DNA of 32,988 nucleotides from Calothrix sp. CSU_2_0 (lineage in GTDB: Bacteria; Cyanobacteriota; Cyanobacteriia; Cyanobacteriales; Nostocaceae): the NCBI GenBank assembly GCA_012034595.1, contig JAAUPE010000082.1:1-32988 (forward strand). The letters run 5' to 3'. The notes below the pieces were generated by a model. It was not told where the DNA came from. It searched no databases and saw only the letters and a list, made by a program, of their open reading frames with translations. Position numbers and translations under genes: made by a program. The first letter of the stretch is position 1, and each line of letters begins with the position of its first letter. Positions 24,540 to 32,930 of the stretch are shown here, piece by piece.

Positions 24540-24911
24540 TTACATTGAATCTAAATCTAAAGAACTCATACCCCGACTTTCCACAAAAGTCATCATACTA
24601 CCAAGTTGGAACCACATCAGCAAACAAGTCAGTAAAGAAATTGGTAATCCAATCGCAAATGCCAGAAATGGGGGAAAGCCAAAAATTTCTAAACCCGAAA
24701 CTAGAAATGAAACTAAACCAATAGTCACTCCCAAAAAAGGAAACAATAAAGGCTTTTTAGTTAAACTAGTGCCGGAATTTTCTGCTCCTTCACGCTGCCA
24801 TTTAGCAACTACATCTCTCAAAGTTCCAGCGAGTGCCGCACCTGATGTTATAGCCGCAAATAAGCCAATTGCAAGTATGATATAAGGCGGTTCTTGGGGA
24901 AAATAATACAT
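24540..24911 (-). CDS. Small membrane protein, function unknown
   Basis: A 123-residue protein with three predicted membrane helices at about residues 9-29, 53-77 and 80-104, separated by a basic loop (LRDVVAKWQREGAE) and ending in an acidic cytosolic tail. The start ATG 24911 is well supported by AAGGAG on the minus strand. No domain recognised. It lies 3' of the UbiB-type gene in the same direction, but a terminator at 25047-25070 separates the two, so it is probably transcribed on its own. Confidence 0.8.
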   Translation of the reverse strand: MYYFPQEPPYIILAIGLFAAITSGAALAGTLRDVVAKWQREGAENSGTSLTKKPLLFPFLGVTIGLVSFLVSGLEIFGFPPFLAFAIGLPISLLTCLLMWFQLGSMMTFVESRGMSSLDLDSM

Positions 24912-25046
24912 GGGCTACTCCTTTTCGCTTAAATTAAAAATCTTAATTAATTTTGCTTAATCTTGCTTAATATATAGTCGCACGTGTCGGTACAGAAAAG
25001 CAAAGTCCATACTCCCAAACACTCACTTACAAATTAGGTTTAAAAG

Positions 25047-25070
25047 CAAAAAACGGGCAAGATACCCGTT
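25047..25070 (-). terminator. Intrinsic terminator of the UbiB-type gene
   Basis: On the minus strand AACGGG pairs with CCCGTT over a 7-base loop, followed directly by TTTT. It starts about 28 bases past the stop of the gene. Confidence 0.8.
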
Positions 25071-25097
25071 CCACAATCTACTTACTTAAAATAAGTT

Positions 25098-26846
25098 TTA
25101 ATTTTGACTATTGTATTCATTCCCAACAAACACAGACAGAAACGAGGCTTTAGGTAAAATCGCCGCAACACTCTCACGGGATAATTCTGTAAACAAGCCA
25201 ATTGCCGCAGTTAATAAACGATTTGGCTGCAAGTCATCCTTAACCAGATTCCATAACCTCTGCACTTCTTCAGTATGCAAACGGTCATCTTCCGTCAGTG
25301 CTAATACTAACTGTTGCCGTAAAAATTTACCCTCATCGGAAAGCAAAAACTGCAATCCCAGTTGTGCTGTCGGCAAAACATCAAAACTGCGATCGGTGCG
25401 AGCAATGCTAATCAAATTTTCCAATCGGTCCCATTGGAATTTATCATTCTTGAATAGTATATTTAGCAAACGTCGCCGCAGTTGGGGAGATTCTCCATTG
25501 AGCAAACGTCTAGCAATATAAGGATAAGCCACCTCAATAATTTTAAAATTCGTGTTGAGACTCAGAGCAATCCCTTCTTGAGTGATTAGGGAGCGAATTA
25601 TGAGCGCAAACTTAGCCGGAACTCGGAAAGGATATTCATACATCAGTTCTGAAAATTCGTCGGTAATAGTTTTAAAGTTGAAATCACCAACGTTTTTACC
25701 GATCGCATCCCCCAAAACTTTTTCGAGTGCGGGAATAATTGGATAAATATCGATGTCAGGAGTCAAAAAACCCAACTTGACAAAATCTTTCGCCAATTCC
25801 AAATATTCTTTATTAGTAAGATGTACAACCGAATCGACCAGTGTTTCCTTGGTGTGTTCGTCGAGTTGATCCATCATCCCAAAATCGATGTAAGCCATTC
25901 TGCCGTCTGGCATGGCAAACAAATTACCGGGGTGGGGGTCAGCATGGAAAAATCCATGTTCCAGCAGTTGTTGCAACCCAGATGTTACAGCAATTTGGAT
26001 AATTTCTTCCGGGTCTAAACCAGCTGCGCGAATTCTCTTCGTGTCGGTAAGTTTAAAACCTTCAATCCACTCCAAGGTAAGAATGCGATTAGTAGTATAG
26101 CGCCAATAAATGGCGGGAACCTTAACTTGAGGGTGGTTACGGAAATTCTTGGCGAATTTCTCCGCATTGCGAGCTTCATTGAAGTAGTCAATTTCCTCAA
26201 ATAACTTAGTGCCAAACTCGTCAACAATTAACGTCAGGTCGTGCCCCAAATTCAAAGGTAACCAAGGTGATAGCCAATCCGCAGCCCATCGCATCAAATA
26301 AAGGTCGAGGGTTAGGGTTGGACGTAGGTTCGGGCGCTGAACTTTGACCGCGACTTCCTCACCTGTGAGTAAACGACCCCGATAAACTTGACCGAGACTG
26401 GCTGCGGCAACAGGTGTCGGTGAAAGTTCGCTAAATACGGACGCGATCGCACATTCGAGTTGAGTTTCAATCAGGTGATAAGCGATCGCACTGTCAAAGG
26501 GTGGTAACTGGTCTTGGAGTTTGATCAGCTCTTCCAAAAAGTCCTTACGGATCAAGTCGGGACGTGTCGAAAGCGCTTGACCAACTTTAATAAATGTTGG
26601 ACCTAAGTTAGTCAACATTTGTCGCAGTTGGATTGCTCGCTTCTGCCTATTTTCCTCAACTCGATTAAACCACTCGTCCCACTTTAAACCGAAGAAAAAC
26701 CCAGCGAAAAACCAAATAATTTTTATCGTCCGTCCCCATACGAGCCAAGGACGAAACCGATAATGACGCGCGATCGCATCCGAACTATAACGATTTAGCT
26801 GAGTAGGTTGATACTGACCCACGCCTAAACTTACCTCTGAACCCAA
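25098..26846 (-). CDS. ABC1/AarF/UbiB family atypical kinase
   Basis: A 582-residue member of the ABC1 (UbiB/ADCK) family, protein-kinase-like ATPases linked to prenylquinone metabolism and membrane lipid homeostasis. The family marker K-x-G-Q is seen as FIKVGQALSTRPD (residues 86-98). The Ala-rich loop is AAASLGQVYRG. The catalytic region has HADPHPGN and the metal site IDFGMMD. Hydrophobic residues 40-55 may anchor it to the membrane. The frame extends to TTG 26846, but GTG 26822 (VGQYQPTQ) has an AGAGG site 11 bases ahead and is closer to where homologues begin. The quinone role in this organism (plastoquinone or other) is inferred from the family. Confidence 0.93.
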   Translation of the reverse strand: MGSEVSLGVGQYQPTQLNRYSSDAIARHYRFRPWLVWGRTIKIIWFFAGFFFGLKWDEWFNRVEENRQKRAIQLRQMLTNLGPTFIKVGQALSTRPDLIRKDFLEELIKLQDQLPPFDSAIAYHLIETQLECAIASVFSELSPTPVAAASLGQVYRGRLLTGEEVAVKVQRPNLRPTLTLDLYLMRWAADWLSPWLPLNLGHDLTLIVDEFGTKLFEEIDYFNEARNAEKFAKNFRNHPQVKVPAIYWRYTTNRILTLEWIEGFKLTDTKRIRAAGLDPEEIIQIAVTSGLQQLLEHGFFHADPHPGNLFAMPDGRMAYIDFGMMDQLDEHTKETLVDSVVHLTNKEYLELAKDFVKLGFLTPDIDIYPIIPALEKVLGDAIGKNVGDFNFKTITDEFSELMYEYPFRVPAKFALIIRSLITQEGIALSLNTNFKIIEVAYPYIARRLLNGESPQLRRRLLNILFKNDKFQWDRLENLISIARTDRSFDVLPTAQLGLQFLLSDEGKFLRQQLVLALTEDDRLHTEEVQRLWNLVKDDLQPNRLLTAAIGLFTELSRESVAAILPKASFLSVFVGNEYNSQN

Positions 26847-27378
26847 TATGTTTACTTTTGTTTTTTATCCGAATTCCATCTACAAAAACAGAATACTGAT
26901 AACCTTTATCTAAAAAACAATTCAAATATATGTTTTTCCGGGGAGTACTCGTACTCAATCTTGCCGTTCTTACCCTCCGGGGTTTATATATCTTTTTCTT
27001 AATTATAGTTTATATAAGTACAACTTTTGCTAGATTGACAAAGGTTGAATCCAAGCAATGAATTTGCTCGAAGCTAACAAGCAAGATCACATTTTCAGCT
27101 ATATGGGAACAGTGTTTGCGGAGCTACGAATGTTGGCGAAGTTGACTCTAAACTTTAGTTAAAGTAAAAATGTTTTAATAAAACAAAATGGTTCACAAAG
27201 TTAAAATTTTAAACATTTCTTAATACTTTGTGAGATATTTGGTAGTGATAATTTGTAATGCTTATGGTTGCGATAAGTAAGTACTTGACATAAACCTCAT
27301 CCATGTTGAAATCTGGAGTTTTTCAGCAAACCCCAAGTAACTAAGGTGAAAACCCTATATTTGGGTTTCCTGTCCCTA
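26847..27378. other. Intergenic spacer, 532 bases
   Basis: It contains a GAGTAC-tc-GTACTC inverted repeat near 26942-26956, a 34-codon frame at 27058-27162 without ribosome site (rejected as gene), and the hairpin at 27350-27368. Nothing else is recognised. Confidence 0.6.
27350..27368 (-). terminator. Hairpin AAACCC/GGGTTT after comM
   Basis: A 6-bp stem with a 7-base loop, followed on the minus strand by TTCACC. It lies 11 bases past the comM stop. Stem is good but the T-tract is short. Confidence 0.45.
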
Positions 27379-28914
27379 CTATTGCATCCGATCGATAGTG
27401 CGATATTGAATAGCCTCAGCAACATGATGGGGCTTTAAATCCTCATCTCCAGCCAAATCTGCAATTGTTCGAGCTACCTTGAGAATGCGATCGCTTGCTC
27501 TTGCGGATAAACCTAATTTATTAATCGCAGTTTCTAATAATTTTTTACTTGTCTCATCTAACTTGCACCACATACTCAAATGACGACTTTGCATTTGAGC
27601 ATTACAACCCACATTTTTTTCCCGTTCAAACCTTTGGGCAGCCATCTCCCGCGCCTTAATTACCCTTGCCCGCACATTTTCCGAAGCTTCTCCCTTGGCT
27701 TGCTGGGTAATTTCCTCCGGTTTCAACCGATTTACAGCGACTTGCAAATCAATTCGATCCATCAATGGACCCGAAAGCTTCGCCCAATATTGTTCCCGTT
27801 GCCTGGGGGAACAACTGCAAGCTTGGATTGTATCGCCATAATAACCGCAAGGGCAAGGATTTGTACTGGCAACTAAAGTAAACTGTGCTGGAAACGTCAC
27901 AGACTGCTTAGTTCGGGATATCGTCACATAACCATCTTCCAAAGGTTGCCGCAAAAACTCCAACACATCCCGCTTAAACTCCGTCAGTTCATCCAAAAAA
28001 AGAATCCCATGATGTGATAAAGAAATTTCACCAGGACGAGGTATACTACCACCACCAACCAAAGAAGGACCAGAAGCCGAATGATGGGGACTTCGATAAG
28101 GGCGATCGCGCACCAATGTACCCCGATTTTTCAACAAACCAGCCACCGAATGAATCCGCGTCACCTCCAAAGCTTCAGCAAAGGCAAGCGGTGGTAAAAT
28201 CCCCGGTAAACGTCGAGCCAGCATGGTTTTTCCACTCCCTGGAGGACCGACAAAAATCAAGTTATGTCCCCCCGCAGCCGCAATTTCTAAGGCTCTACGG
28301 GCATGAACCTGTCCTTTTACTTCTTTTAAATCCATACCATTGGTTAATAGATGGTTCTGGATATCATGACTTGGCTGGCTCAATTCTACAGGTTTATACC
28401 GCACCGGATTACTGAGAAAATCCGTAACTTCCAATAAATTTCTGAAACCGTAAACCTCCAACCCTTCCACCACCGCAGCTTCCTGAGCATTATCAGCAGG
28501 TACAACCAAACCAGTAATTCCCATTTGTTGAGCCGAAGCTGCAATGGGTAATACCCCCGCAACTGGACGCAAGCTACCGTCTAAACTAACTTCACCCAAG
28601 AATAAATAATCACCCAATAAATCGGCATTAACCTGTTCTGTCGCTGCCAAAATACCGATACTGATAGGTAAATCAAAACAAGGTCCCTCCTTCCGCAAAT
28701 CAGCAGGAGTGAGATTAATTACAATTTTTTTCATCGGGAAGGCAAACCCGGCATTTTTCAAAGTTGCTCGAACCCGTTCCTTTGATTCTTGAATTGCCGC
28801 ATCCGGTAAACCTAAGATGACAATTCCCGGCAAACCACCAGATACATCGACTTCCACACCCACTTTTACCGCATCAATTCCAACTATCGATGCACTCCAA
28901 ACCCTTGCTAACAT
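27379..28914 (-). CDS. comM: YifB/ComM family Mg-chelatase-like AAA+ ATPase
   Basis: A 511-residue protein of the YifB/ComM family. ComM is a hexameric AAA+ helicase that promotes branch migration during natural transformation. An N-terminal Lon-protease-like domain (1-170; no catalytic Ser-Lys dyad expected) precedes the AAA+ core: Walker A GPPGSGKT (223-230), Walker B ILFLDEL, sensor region ASTNPCPCGYYGD with a Cys cluster (CPCG...CSCSPRQ) and the C-terminal Mg_chelatase_C part (LSARASDRILKVARTIADL). The full length is intact. ATG at 28914. The gene symbol rests on family orthology; a competence role here is inference. Confidence 0.95.
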   Translation of the reverse strand: MLARVWSASIVGIDAVKVGVEVDVSGGLPGIVILGLPDAAIQESKERVRATLKNAGFAFPMKKIVINLTPADLRKEGPCFDLPISIGILAATEQVNADLLGDYLFLGEVSLDGSLRPVAGVLPIAASAQQMGITGLVVPADNAQEAAVVEGLEVYGFRNLLEVTDFLSNPVRYKPVELSQPSHDIQNHLLTNGMDLKEVKGQVHARRALEIAAAGGHNLIFVGPPGSGKTMLARRLPGILPPLAFAEALEVTRIHSVAGLLKNRGTLVRDRPYRSPHHSASGPSLVGGGSIPRPGEISLSHHGILFLDELTEFKRDVLEFLRQPLEDGYVTISRTKQSVTFPAQFTLVASTNPCPCGYYGDTIQACSCSPRQREQYWAKLSGPLMDRIDLQVAVNRLKPEEITQQAKGEASENVRARVIKAREMAAQRFEREKNVGCNAQMQSRHLSMWCKLDETSKKLLETAINKLGLSARASDRILKVARTIADLAGDEDLKPHHVAEAIQYRTIDRMQ

Positions 28915-29139
28915 TTTGATATAAAACCTTAATTATAAAACTTTAGATTCATCAATTTTATGAACCAAAAGTTATATTGTCTTGCTGATTCCTACCCAAA
29001 AAGAATAAAATTTCGATGTATTTTTGAGTTTTTGATTAATCTAGGGGACTACGGAGGTGTGGTATCGGGCATCTGCTGGTCACGAAGCTAATTCACAGTT
29101 GATGAAATTCAGCGCGATCCTTCAAAGTATACTAAAAAC

Positions 29140-29229
29140 GGTTTGGAGGTTTTGAAGACATTGGAGGCTGGCAAAAACAACGAACCAGTTTAAAATAGTT
29201 AAAACACCTGATGTAAAGGTGTTTTTTGA
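29140..29229 (+). ncRNA. Candidate small RNA or attenuated leader
   Basis: A TATACT box at 29128-29133 could be a -10 element, giving a start near 29140. The stretch ends with the terminator at 29202-29227. It contains two GGAGG motifs in near-repeat context (TTGGAGG). No long coding frame. No clear -35 box at 17 bases. It does not match an RNA family I know. Confidence 0.35.
29202..29227 (+). terminator. Intrinsic terminator upstream of the GT4 gene
   Basis: AAACACCT (29202-29209) pairs with AGGTGTTT (29217-29224) over a 7-base loop, followed by TTTGATT (six T in a row from 29222). No plus-strand gene precedes it within the spacer, and it lies 35 bases before the ATG of the next gene. Confidence 0.8.
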
Positions 29230-29261
29230 TTCTGAATTTTTTGATTATTATTATTTAGATA

Positions 29262-30407
29262 ATGAAAATTTTCTTTTTAGACCAGAGTGGCAAACCTGGT
29301 GGAGCGGAATTATGTTTAATCGATATTGCCAAACCTTACCGCGATCGCTGCTTAGTTGGTTTATTTGCAGATGGTTCATTTCGCGACTTACTCGAACAAA
29401 ATCAAATTCCCGTACAAATTCTCACAAACCAAGAAATTCAAGTTCGCAAAGAAAGTAATTTAACCCAAGGATTAGCAAGTTTAACCCAACTTGCTCCCCT
29501 AATTACCAAAGTCGCAACAATTGCTCGCGAATACGATATCATCTACGCAAATACCCAAAAAGCCTTAGTCATCGGAGCATTAGCAAGCTTTCTCAGTCGT
29601 CGTCCATTAGTTTACCATTTACACGATATTCTTTCACCCGAACACTTCAGTAAAACCAATCGTGCGATCGCAGTTAATCTAGCTAACCGTGCTTCATTAA
29701 TAATTGCTAATTCCCAAGCCAGTAAAGCTGCTTTTATTGAAGCTGGTGGAAAAGCAAATATTGTCGAGGTTGCTTATAATGGCTTTGACTCAAATTTATA
29801 TCAAATTAGTGCAGATAAAATCACCCAAATTCGCCAAGAATTAGGATTTACAGACAAATTTATTATTGGACACTTTAGCCGTCTTTCTCCTTGGAAAGGA
29901 CAACATATATTAATTGAAGCACTAGCAAAAACTCCCGAAAATACCACAGTTATATTAGTGGGAGATGCATTATTTGGCGAACAAGATTACATATTAAAAT
30001 TACATCAACAAGTTGCAAAATTAGGTTTAGAAAATCGCGTTAAATTTCTCGGTTTTCGTACCGATATTCCCGAATTAATGTCAGTTTGCGATTTAATTGC
30101 CCACACATCCACCGCAGCAGAACCATTTGGTCGAGTTATAGTCGAGGGTATGCTGTGTGGAAAACCTGTAATTGCAGCAAAAGCTGGTGGTGCAACGGAA
30201 ATAGTAGAAGATGGGATAAACGGTTTTTTGGTGACACCAAATCAACCCCAGGAATTATCAGAAGTAATTACTCAATGCGTCACAGAAATAGATAAAACAA
30301 AGATGTTAGCCACAAATGCGCGAATAAGTGCGATCGCGCGTTTTGATGTCGAAGTTATTAATAGGCAAATTGATGAATTCTTATATCGTTTGGCAGACAA
30401 GAAATAA
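29262..30407 (+). CDS. GT4 family glycosyltransferase
   Basis: A 381-residue canonical GT-B retaining transferase. The N-terminus is MKIFFLDQSGKPGGAELCLI with the Gly-Gly acceptor loop. The donor domain shows IGHFSRLSPWKGQHILIEAL, TVILVGDALFGE, VKFLGF, and the intact E-x7-E motif EPFGRVIVEGMLCGKPVIAAKAGG. All conserved residues are present, unlike in the two GT4 proteins of the main cluster. It stands alone, about 5.5 kb past the main cluster and separated from it by minus-strand genes, so whether it acts on the same glycan is unknown. Transcription may be controlled by the terminator in its leader. No strong ribosome site precedes ATG 29262. Confidence 0.93.
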   Translation: MKIFFLDQSGKPGGAELCLIDIAKPYRDRCLVGLFADGSFRDLLEQNQIPVQILTNQEIQVRKESNLTQGLASLTQLAPLITKVATIAREYDIIYANTQKALVIGALASFLSRRPLVYHLHDILSPEHFSKTNRAIAVNLANRASLIIANSQASKAAFIEAGGKANIVEVAYNGFDSNLYQISADKITQIRQELGFTDKFIIGHFSRLSPWKGQHILIEALAKTPENTTVILVGDALFGEQDYILKLHQQVAKLGLENRVKFLGFRTDIPELMSVCDLIAHTSTAAEPFGRVIVEGMLCGKPVIAAKAGGATEIVEDGINGFLVTPNQPQELSEVITQCVTEIDKTKMLATNARISAIARFDVEVINRQIDEFLYRLADKK

Positions 30408-30442
30408 TTAGAATTGTCTAGAATTAACGTAAAATTAATCAG

Positions 30443-30814
30443 CTAAGGTATCCGATCGAGATTACAAATTAAATAATTGCGCGTGTAGCTTCGGCATTTT
30501 GCGCTCAAACGTTCCGTTCGCTTGCGATAAAATGTCAACCCTGCTATTTGCTCGACGAAAATCCAACCTTGCTGTTCTAAATGAAGCTTTAAACCAGATA
30601 ATTTCCGAACTAAAAATCTTTGTTTATTGCCAGCTATCGCAGTAATTTTTGTCTGATTAAACTGCATTTGCATTGCTGCTTTAATAATATTCAATGTATC
30701 GGGTTCTTGAGTTAAAGCACTGCCAAAGTTGAACAGGAAAATTAACGCGATCGCACCACAAAATAGAGCAATTAATCCAGTTGCTTTAGTTATCAGAGAA
30801 GTTCGCGATTTCAT
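30443..30814 (-). CDS. Single-span membrane protein, function unknown
   Basis: A 123-residue protein with one N-terminal membrane helix (about residues 9-31, basic residues before it) and a soluble part of about 85 residues presumably outside the cytoplasm. The C-terminal half has a Gly-Trp-x-Phe strand (EQQGWIFVEQIAGLTFYRK) and two Cys (CRSYTRNYLIC) that may form a disulfide. I do not recognise the family. ATG at 30814. It converges with the GT4 gene, with only 35 bases between the stops. Confidence 0.75.
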   Translation of the reverse strand: MKSRTSLITKATGLIALFCGAIALIFLFNFGSALTQEPDTLNIIKAAMQMQFNQTKITAIAGNKQRFLVRKLSGLKLHLEQQGWIFVEQIAGLTFYRKRTERLSAKCRSYTRNYLICNLDRIP

Positions 30815-30924
30815 GATGCAAAACTGTATAATTTGTGAAAAATATCATTAAAAAATAAATCTAAATATCAGAATTGGCAAGTTACTAACGTTACCAATAT
30901 AAAAGAATGACAGTAATTTCAGCT

Positions 30925-31509
30925 TTAATCATTAATCTCAAAATCAACATTATCGTAAATATCAGCTAACGGAATTTCAAAAGGAATCGATGTCAGCGAA
31001 ATTGTTTCATTCTCATTTTCGTATTCCGAAAAAATCCATTTATTATTGTCAGTCTTAGAATACTGCTCCACATGCATTGTATATTGGTCGATTAAAATAT
31101 ATTCTTTAAAACTCGAAATAGTCCTATAAGCGGCAAATTTTTCATCGCGATCGTTACTCTTAGTCGAGTTTGATAATACCTCAGCAATCATAACTGGATT
31201 AATAATTGTATCCCTACGTCCTTCTTGTAATTCGATTGGTTTTGCAACTACCATTACATCGGGATAGGTGAAAATTTTCTTGTCGGGAATCCACAATCTT
31301 TGGTCTGTAACAAATACACGAAATGGTTGACGCTTCAGCGTAAAATTAAGCCCTGCATAAAAATTACCAGCAATCTGATTGTGATTTGGTGTTCCACCTG
31401 CCATGAGAATAATTCTACCATCTATATAGTCGTTGCGTTCTTGGGAATTTACCTCGACTTCTAAATACTCTTCAGGTGAGTAATAACGCTGTTCTTGTGC
31501 GATGGTCAT
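30925..31509 (-). CDS. Uma2 family (DUF820) protein
   Basis: A 194-residue protein of the classical short Uma2 type: RYYSPEEYLEVE start, ERNDYIDGRIILMAGGTPNHNQIAGN, then the nuclease-fold acids in FTYPDVMVVAK (Asp of PD) and MIAEVLSNSTKSNDRDEKFAAYR (Glu), and the ILID strand. The PD...E...K arrangement of a restriction-like fold is retained. Uma2 proteins are numerous in filamentous cyanobacteria and their role is unsettled; it is a different subtype from the copy at 1029. ATG at 31509. Confidence 0.93.
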   Translation of the reverse strand: MTIAQEQRYYSPEEYLEVEVNSQERNDYIDGRIILMAGGTPNHNQIAGNFYAGLNFTLKRQPFRVFVTDQRLWIPDKKIFTYPDVMVVAKPIELQEGRRDTIINPVMIAEVLSNSTKSNDRDEKFAAYRTISSFKEYILIDQYTMHVEQYSKTDNNKWIFSEYENENETISLTSIPFEIPLADIYDNVDFEIND

Positions 31510-31644
31510 AGATTTTCTTCCATTCCTACGCTTGCGAATAATTAATTAAATTTACTAGATTAATTATAAATCCCAATTATTTTGAAAGCTTTATTTTAAC
31601 TGAAATTGAAGGAATAGCAAGATATAAATTCTCCCAAGTAATGT

Positions 31645-31669
31645 AAAAGGGGCAAGGATACCTAGCCCC
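31645..31669 (-). terminator. Intrinsic terminator downstream of the coiled-coil gene
   Basis: On the minus strand GGGGC-t-AGG pairs with CCT-t-GCCCC around a TAT loop, followed by TTTT. It ends about 38 bases past the stop at 31707. Confidence 0.8.
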
Positions 31670-31706
31670 TACGAATAATACCATCGATAATTAAATGAAT
31701 TAAATC

Positions 31707-32135
31707 CTACAAACCAACTAATTCCCGCGATTCAAAATCGGTAAGTTGACTGGCAATATTTAACCTCGCTTCCAACTTGGCAACACTAAACTGATTTCGC
31801 AAATATTCCAAATGCGCGATCGCATTTGCTTTCTCTGTAATTAGCTGTATTTGAGTATCCACAGCTTTTTGATAATCCCGATCCACCAGCAGTACTTCAA
31901 ACCGTCGGGATTTACGCTGGGCATCATTTCTCAAGTCAGTTTCAAACGCAGCAATTCTATCTGCATTCCCCTCAAATCGATTAACTTGTTGCTGTACTGC
32001 CATTAATTGCGAGTCAATTTCGTTTACCCTTTGGGCAGCTTGAAATATCACAGACGGGTAATGACTGAGTTGCATCATAAACGTAAATAAAGTAAGTAAA
32101 TAGATAATGTTTCTTCGTATCAATTGATGAGACAA
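31707..32135 (-). CDS. Membrane-anchored coiled-coil protein, function unknown
   Basis: A 142-residue protein. Residues 9-25 are hydrophobic (IIYLLTLFTFMMQL), a probable membrane anchor or signal. The remainder is a long helical, coiled-coil-like region rich in Gln, Ala, Asp and Arg (VNEIDSQLMAVQQQVNRFEG to the end). I recognise no family. It is somewhat reminiscent of anchored coiled-coil proteins of polysaccharide loci, but I cannot support that. The frame starts at TTG 32135 without a clear ribosome site, and the ATG pair at the end of the hydrophobic stretch is the next in-frame start, so the N-terminus is uncertain. Confidence 0.65.
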   Translation of the reverse strand: MSHQLIRRNIIYLLTLFTFMMQLSHYPSVIFQAAQRVNEIDSQLMAVQQQVNRFEGNADRIAAFETDLRNDAQRKSRRFEVLLVDRDYQKAVDTQIQLITEKANAIAHLEYLRNQFSVAKLEARLNIASQLTDFESRELVGL

Positions 32136-32184
32136 TTAGTTGCGATCGCAAAACTCCTAAACAGGAACATTAAGAACGATTTTT

Positions 32185-32218
32185 CGCGATGCATCAGGGA
32201 TGCCGCTTCGCGAGCGCA
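32185..32218. repeat. Small palindromic repeat GCATC-agg-GATGC / GCTTCGCGAGC
   Basis: Two consecutive mini-hairpins, GCATC/GATGC and GCT-TCGCG-AGC, in the spacer between two minus-strand genes. GC-rich against its surroundings. It resembles the small dispersed repeats common in filamentous cyanobacteria. Confidence 0.5.
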
Positions 32219-32264
32219 ATTAGTACAAAATTGATACAATAGGTATGTAAACTAGCTTTCTTTC

Positions 32265-32546
32265 CTAAGCAGCTTCCCGATTTAAACTACTTCCAGCTTT
32301 CAGATGTTTTTCACTGGAATCCGCAACACTGAGAGTCAATTGTTCTACGTGGGGGGCAGCCGCTTCCTCTAATACCTTAATTTCAATATTGACGCTAACC
32401 AAATAACTTCCACCATCCGAACCAACCGCATCCGCAACCATCTTGGCAATATCCGGACGCTTCGCAGTCAATGGGTCGCGTAATATACATCTATCCCATT
32501 CATGTTTCGCTGTGGGATTCAGGTTGAGAATGTAGTGCTTCATCAT
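32265..32546 (-). CDS. Small protein, function unknown
   Basis: A 93-residue soluble protein (MMKHYILNLNPTAKHEWDRCILRDP...). The first 60 residues alternate strands and helices and include VSVNIEIKVLEEA. The tail is Ser- and Glu-rich (SVADSSEKHLKAGSSLNREAA) and probably disordered. No domain recognised. Two in-frame ATG codons (32546, 32543) follow a GAGGG about 10 bases upstream on the minus strand. A -10-like TATAAT next to a 12-base palindrome lies about 85 bases upstream. Confidence 0.7.
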   Translation of the reverse strand: MMKHYILNLNPTAKHEWDRCILRDPLTAKRPDIAKMVADAVGSDGGSYLVSVNIEIKVLEEAAAPHVEQLTLSVADSSEKHLKAGSSLNREAA

Positions 32547-32627
32547 TGGTCTAACCCTCGCAATGGCTCTAAAAAAGATTCTTATCTAGCCGTTTTGCTT
32601 TATCGGCTTTGAGATGCTTACCTTCTT

Positions 32628-32645
32628 ATTATAGTACAATTGTAC
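32628..32645 (-). promoter_or_regulatory. TATAAT box adjoining the palindrome GTACAATTGTAC
   Basis: On the minus strand a perfect 12-base palindrome (32634-32645) ends exactly where a consensus TATAAT (32628-32633) begins, upstream of the 93-residue protein gene. This is the position of a repressor operator in the -35/-10 spacer. No good -35 hexamer is visible. Confidence 0.45.
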
Positions 32646-32885
32646 CTTATTGTGTGTGAAGATTTGGAAATGTCATGAGTTAAGTACTTTCCGTAGGATT
32701 TCGCTAAATAATTAAGCTTTGATGAAGTTAGTTAGGATTTCTAGGTAATTGAGCCTAAAGTTACCGCAAAATAACGAAAGATGAGATTGACAGAACCGTG
32801 GGTAAAAAGTCAAGCTAGTACGGGAAGTGCGAAAAGAAAATTAAAACAATCATTTCATTGTTCCATTTTTTGATTCGTGACCAAA

Positions 32886-32930
32886 AATAATGGGATACAA
32901 GCCCCGTCCTTTTAGGACGGCTTTTCGACA
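32886..32930 (-). mobile_element. Possible right end of an IS200/IS605-type element
   Basis: CCGTCCT-ttt-AGGACGG hairpin (about 32904-32920) flanked by GGGGCTTGTAT on the minus strand. In cyanobacterial IS200/IS605 elements I recall a similar hairpin followed by GGGGCTTGTA at the right end, just after tnpB. If so, the element extends beyond the window end. A plain terminator (CTTTTC follows on plus) is the alternative. Confidence 0.3.

Larger units (their letters stand above)
28915..29261. other. Intergenic spacer, 347 bases, with candidate RNA
   Basis: Between divergent comM and the GT4 gene. The comM-proximal part presumably has its promoter. The part from about 29050 is less AT-rich, contains three GGAGG motifs (29053, 29145, 29163) and ends in an intrinsic terminator. 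See the separate entries. Confidence 0.6.

Noticed and set aside
26940-26990. GAGTAC-tc-GTACTC and CCGGGG repeats as a transposon end
   Set aside because: The arms are short and asymmetrical, with no transposase gene or target duplication nearby.
27058-27162. 34-codon frame (MNLLEANKQD...) between comM and the UbiB-type gene
   Set aside because: There is no ribosome site, no domain and no sign of codon bias; chance frame in an AT-rich spacer.
28014-28415. 133-codon plus-strand frame inside comM
   Set aside because: It is antisense to the conserved AAA+ core, with low-complexity composition and no own signals.
29219-29458. 79-codon plus-strand frame over the GT4 start
   Set aside because: It begins in the terminator T-run and overlaps the well-conserved GT4 N-terminus in another frame.
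30443-30560. Second repeat insertion in the C-terminus of the 30443 gene (GCTTCGGCATTTTGCGCTC region)
   Set aside because: The encoded Cys-containing ending looks like normal protein sequence and no matching repeat copy was found elsewhere in the window.
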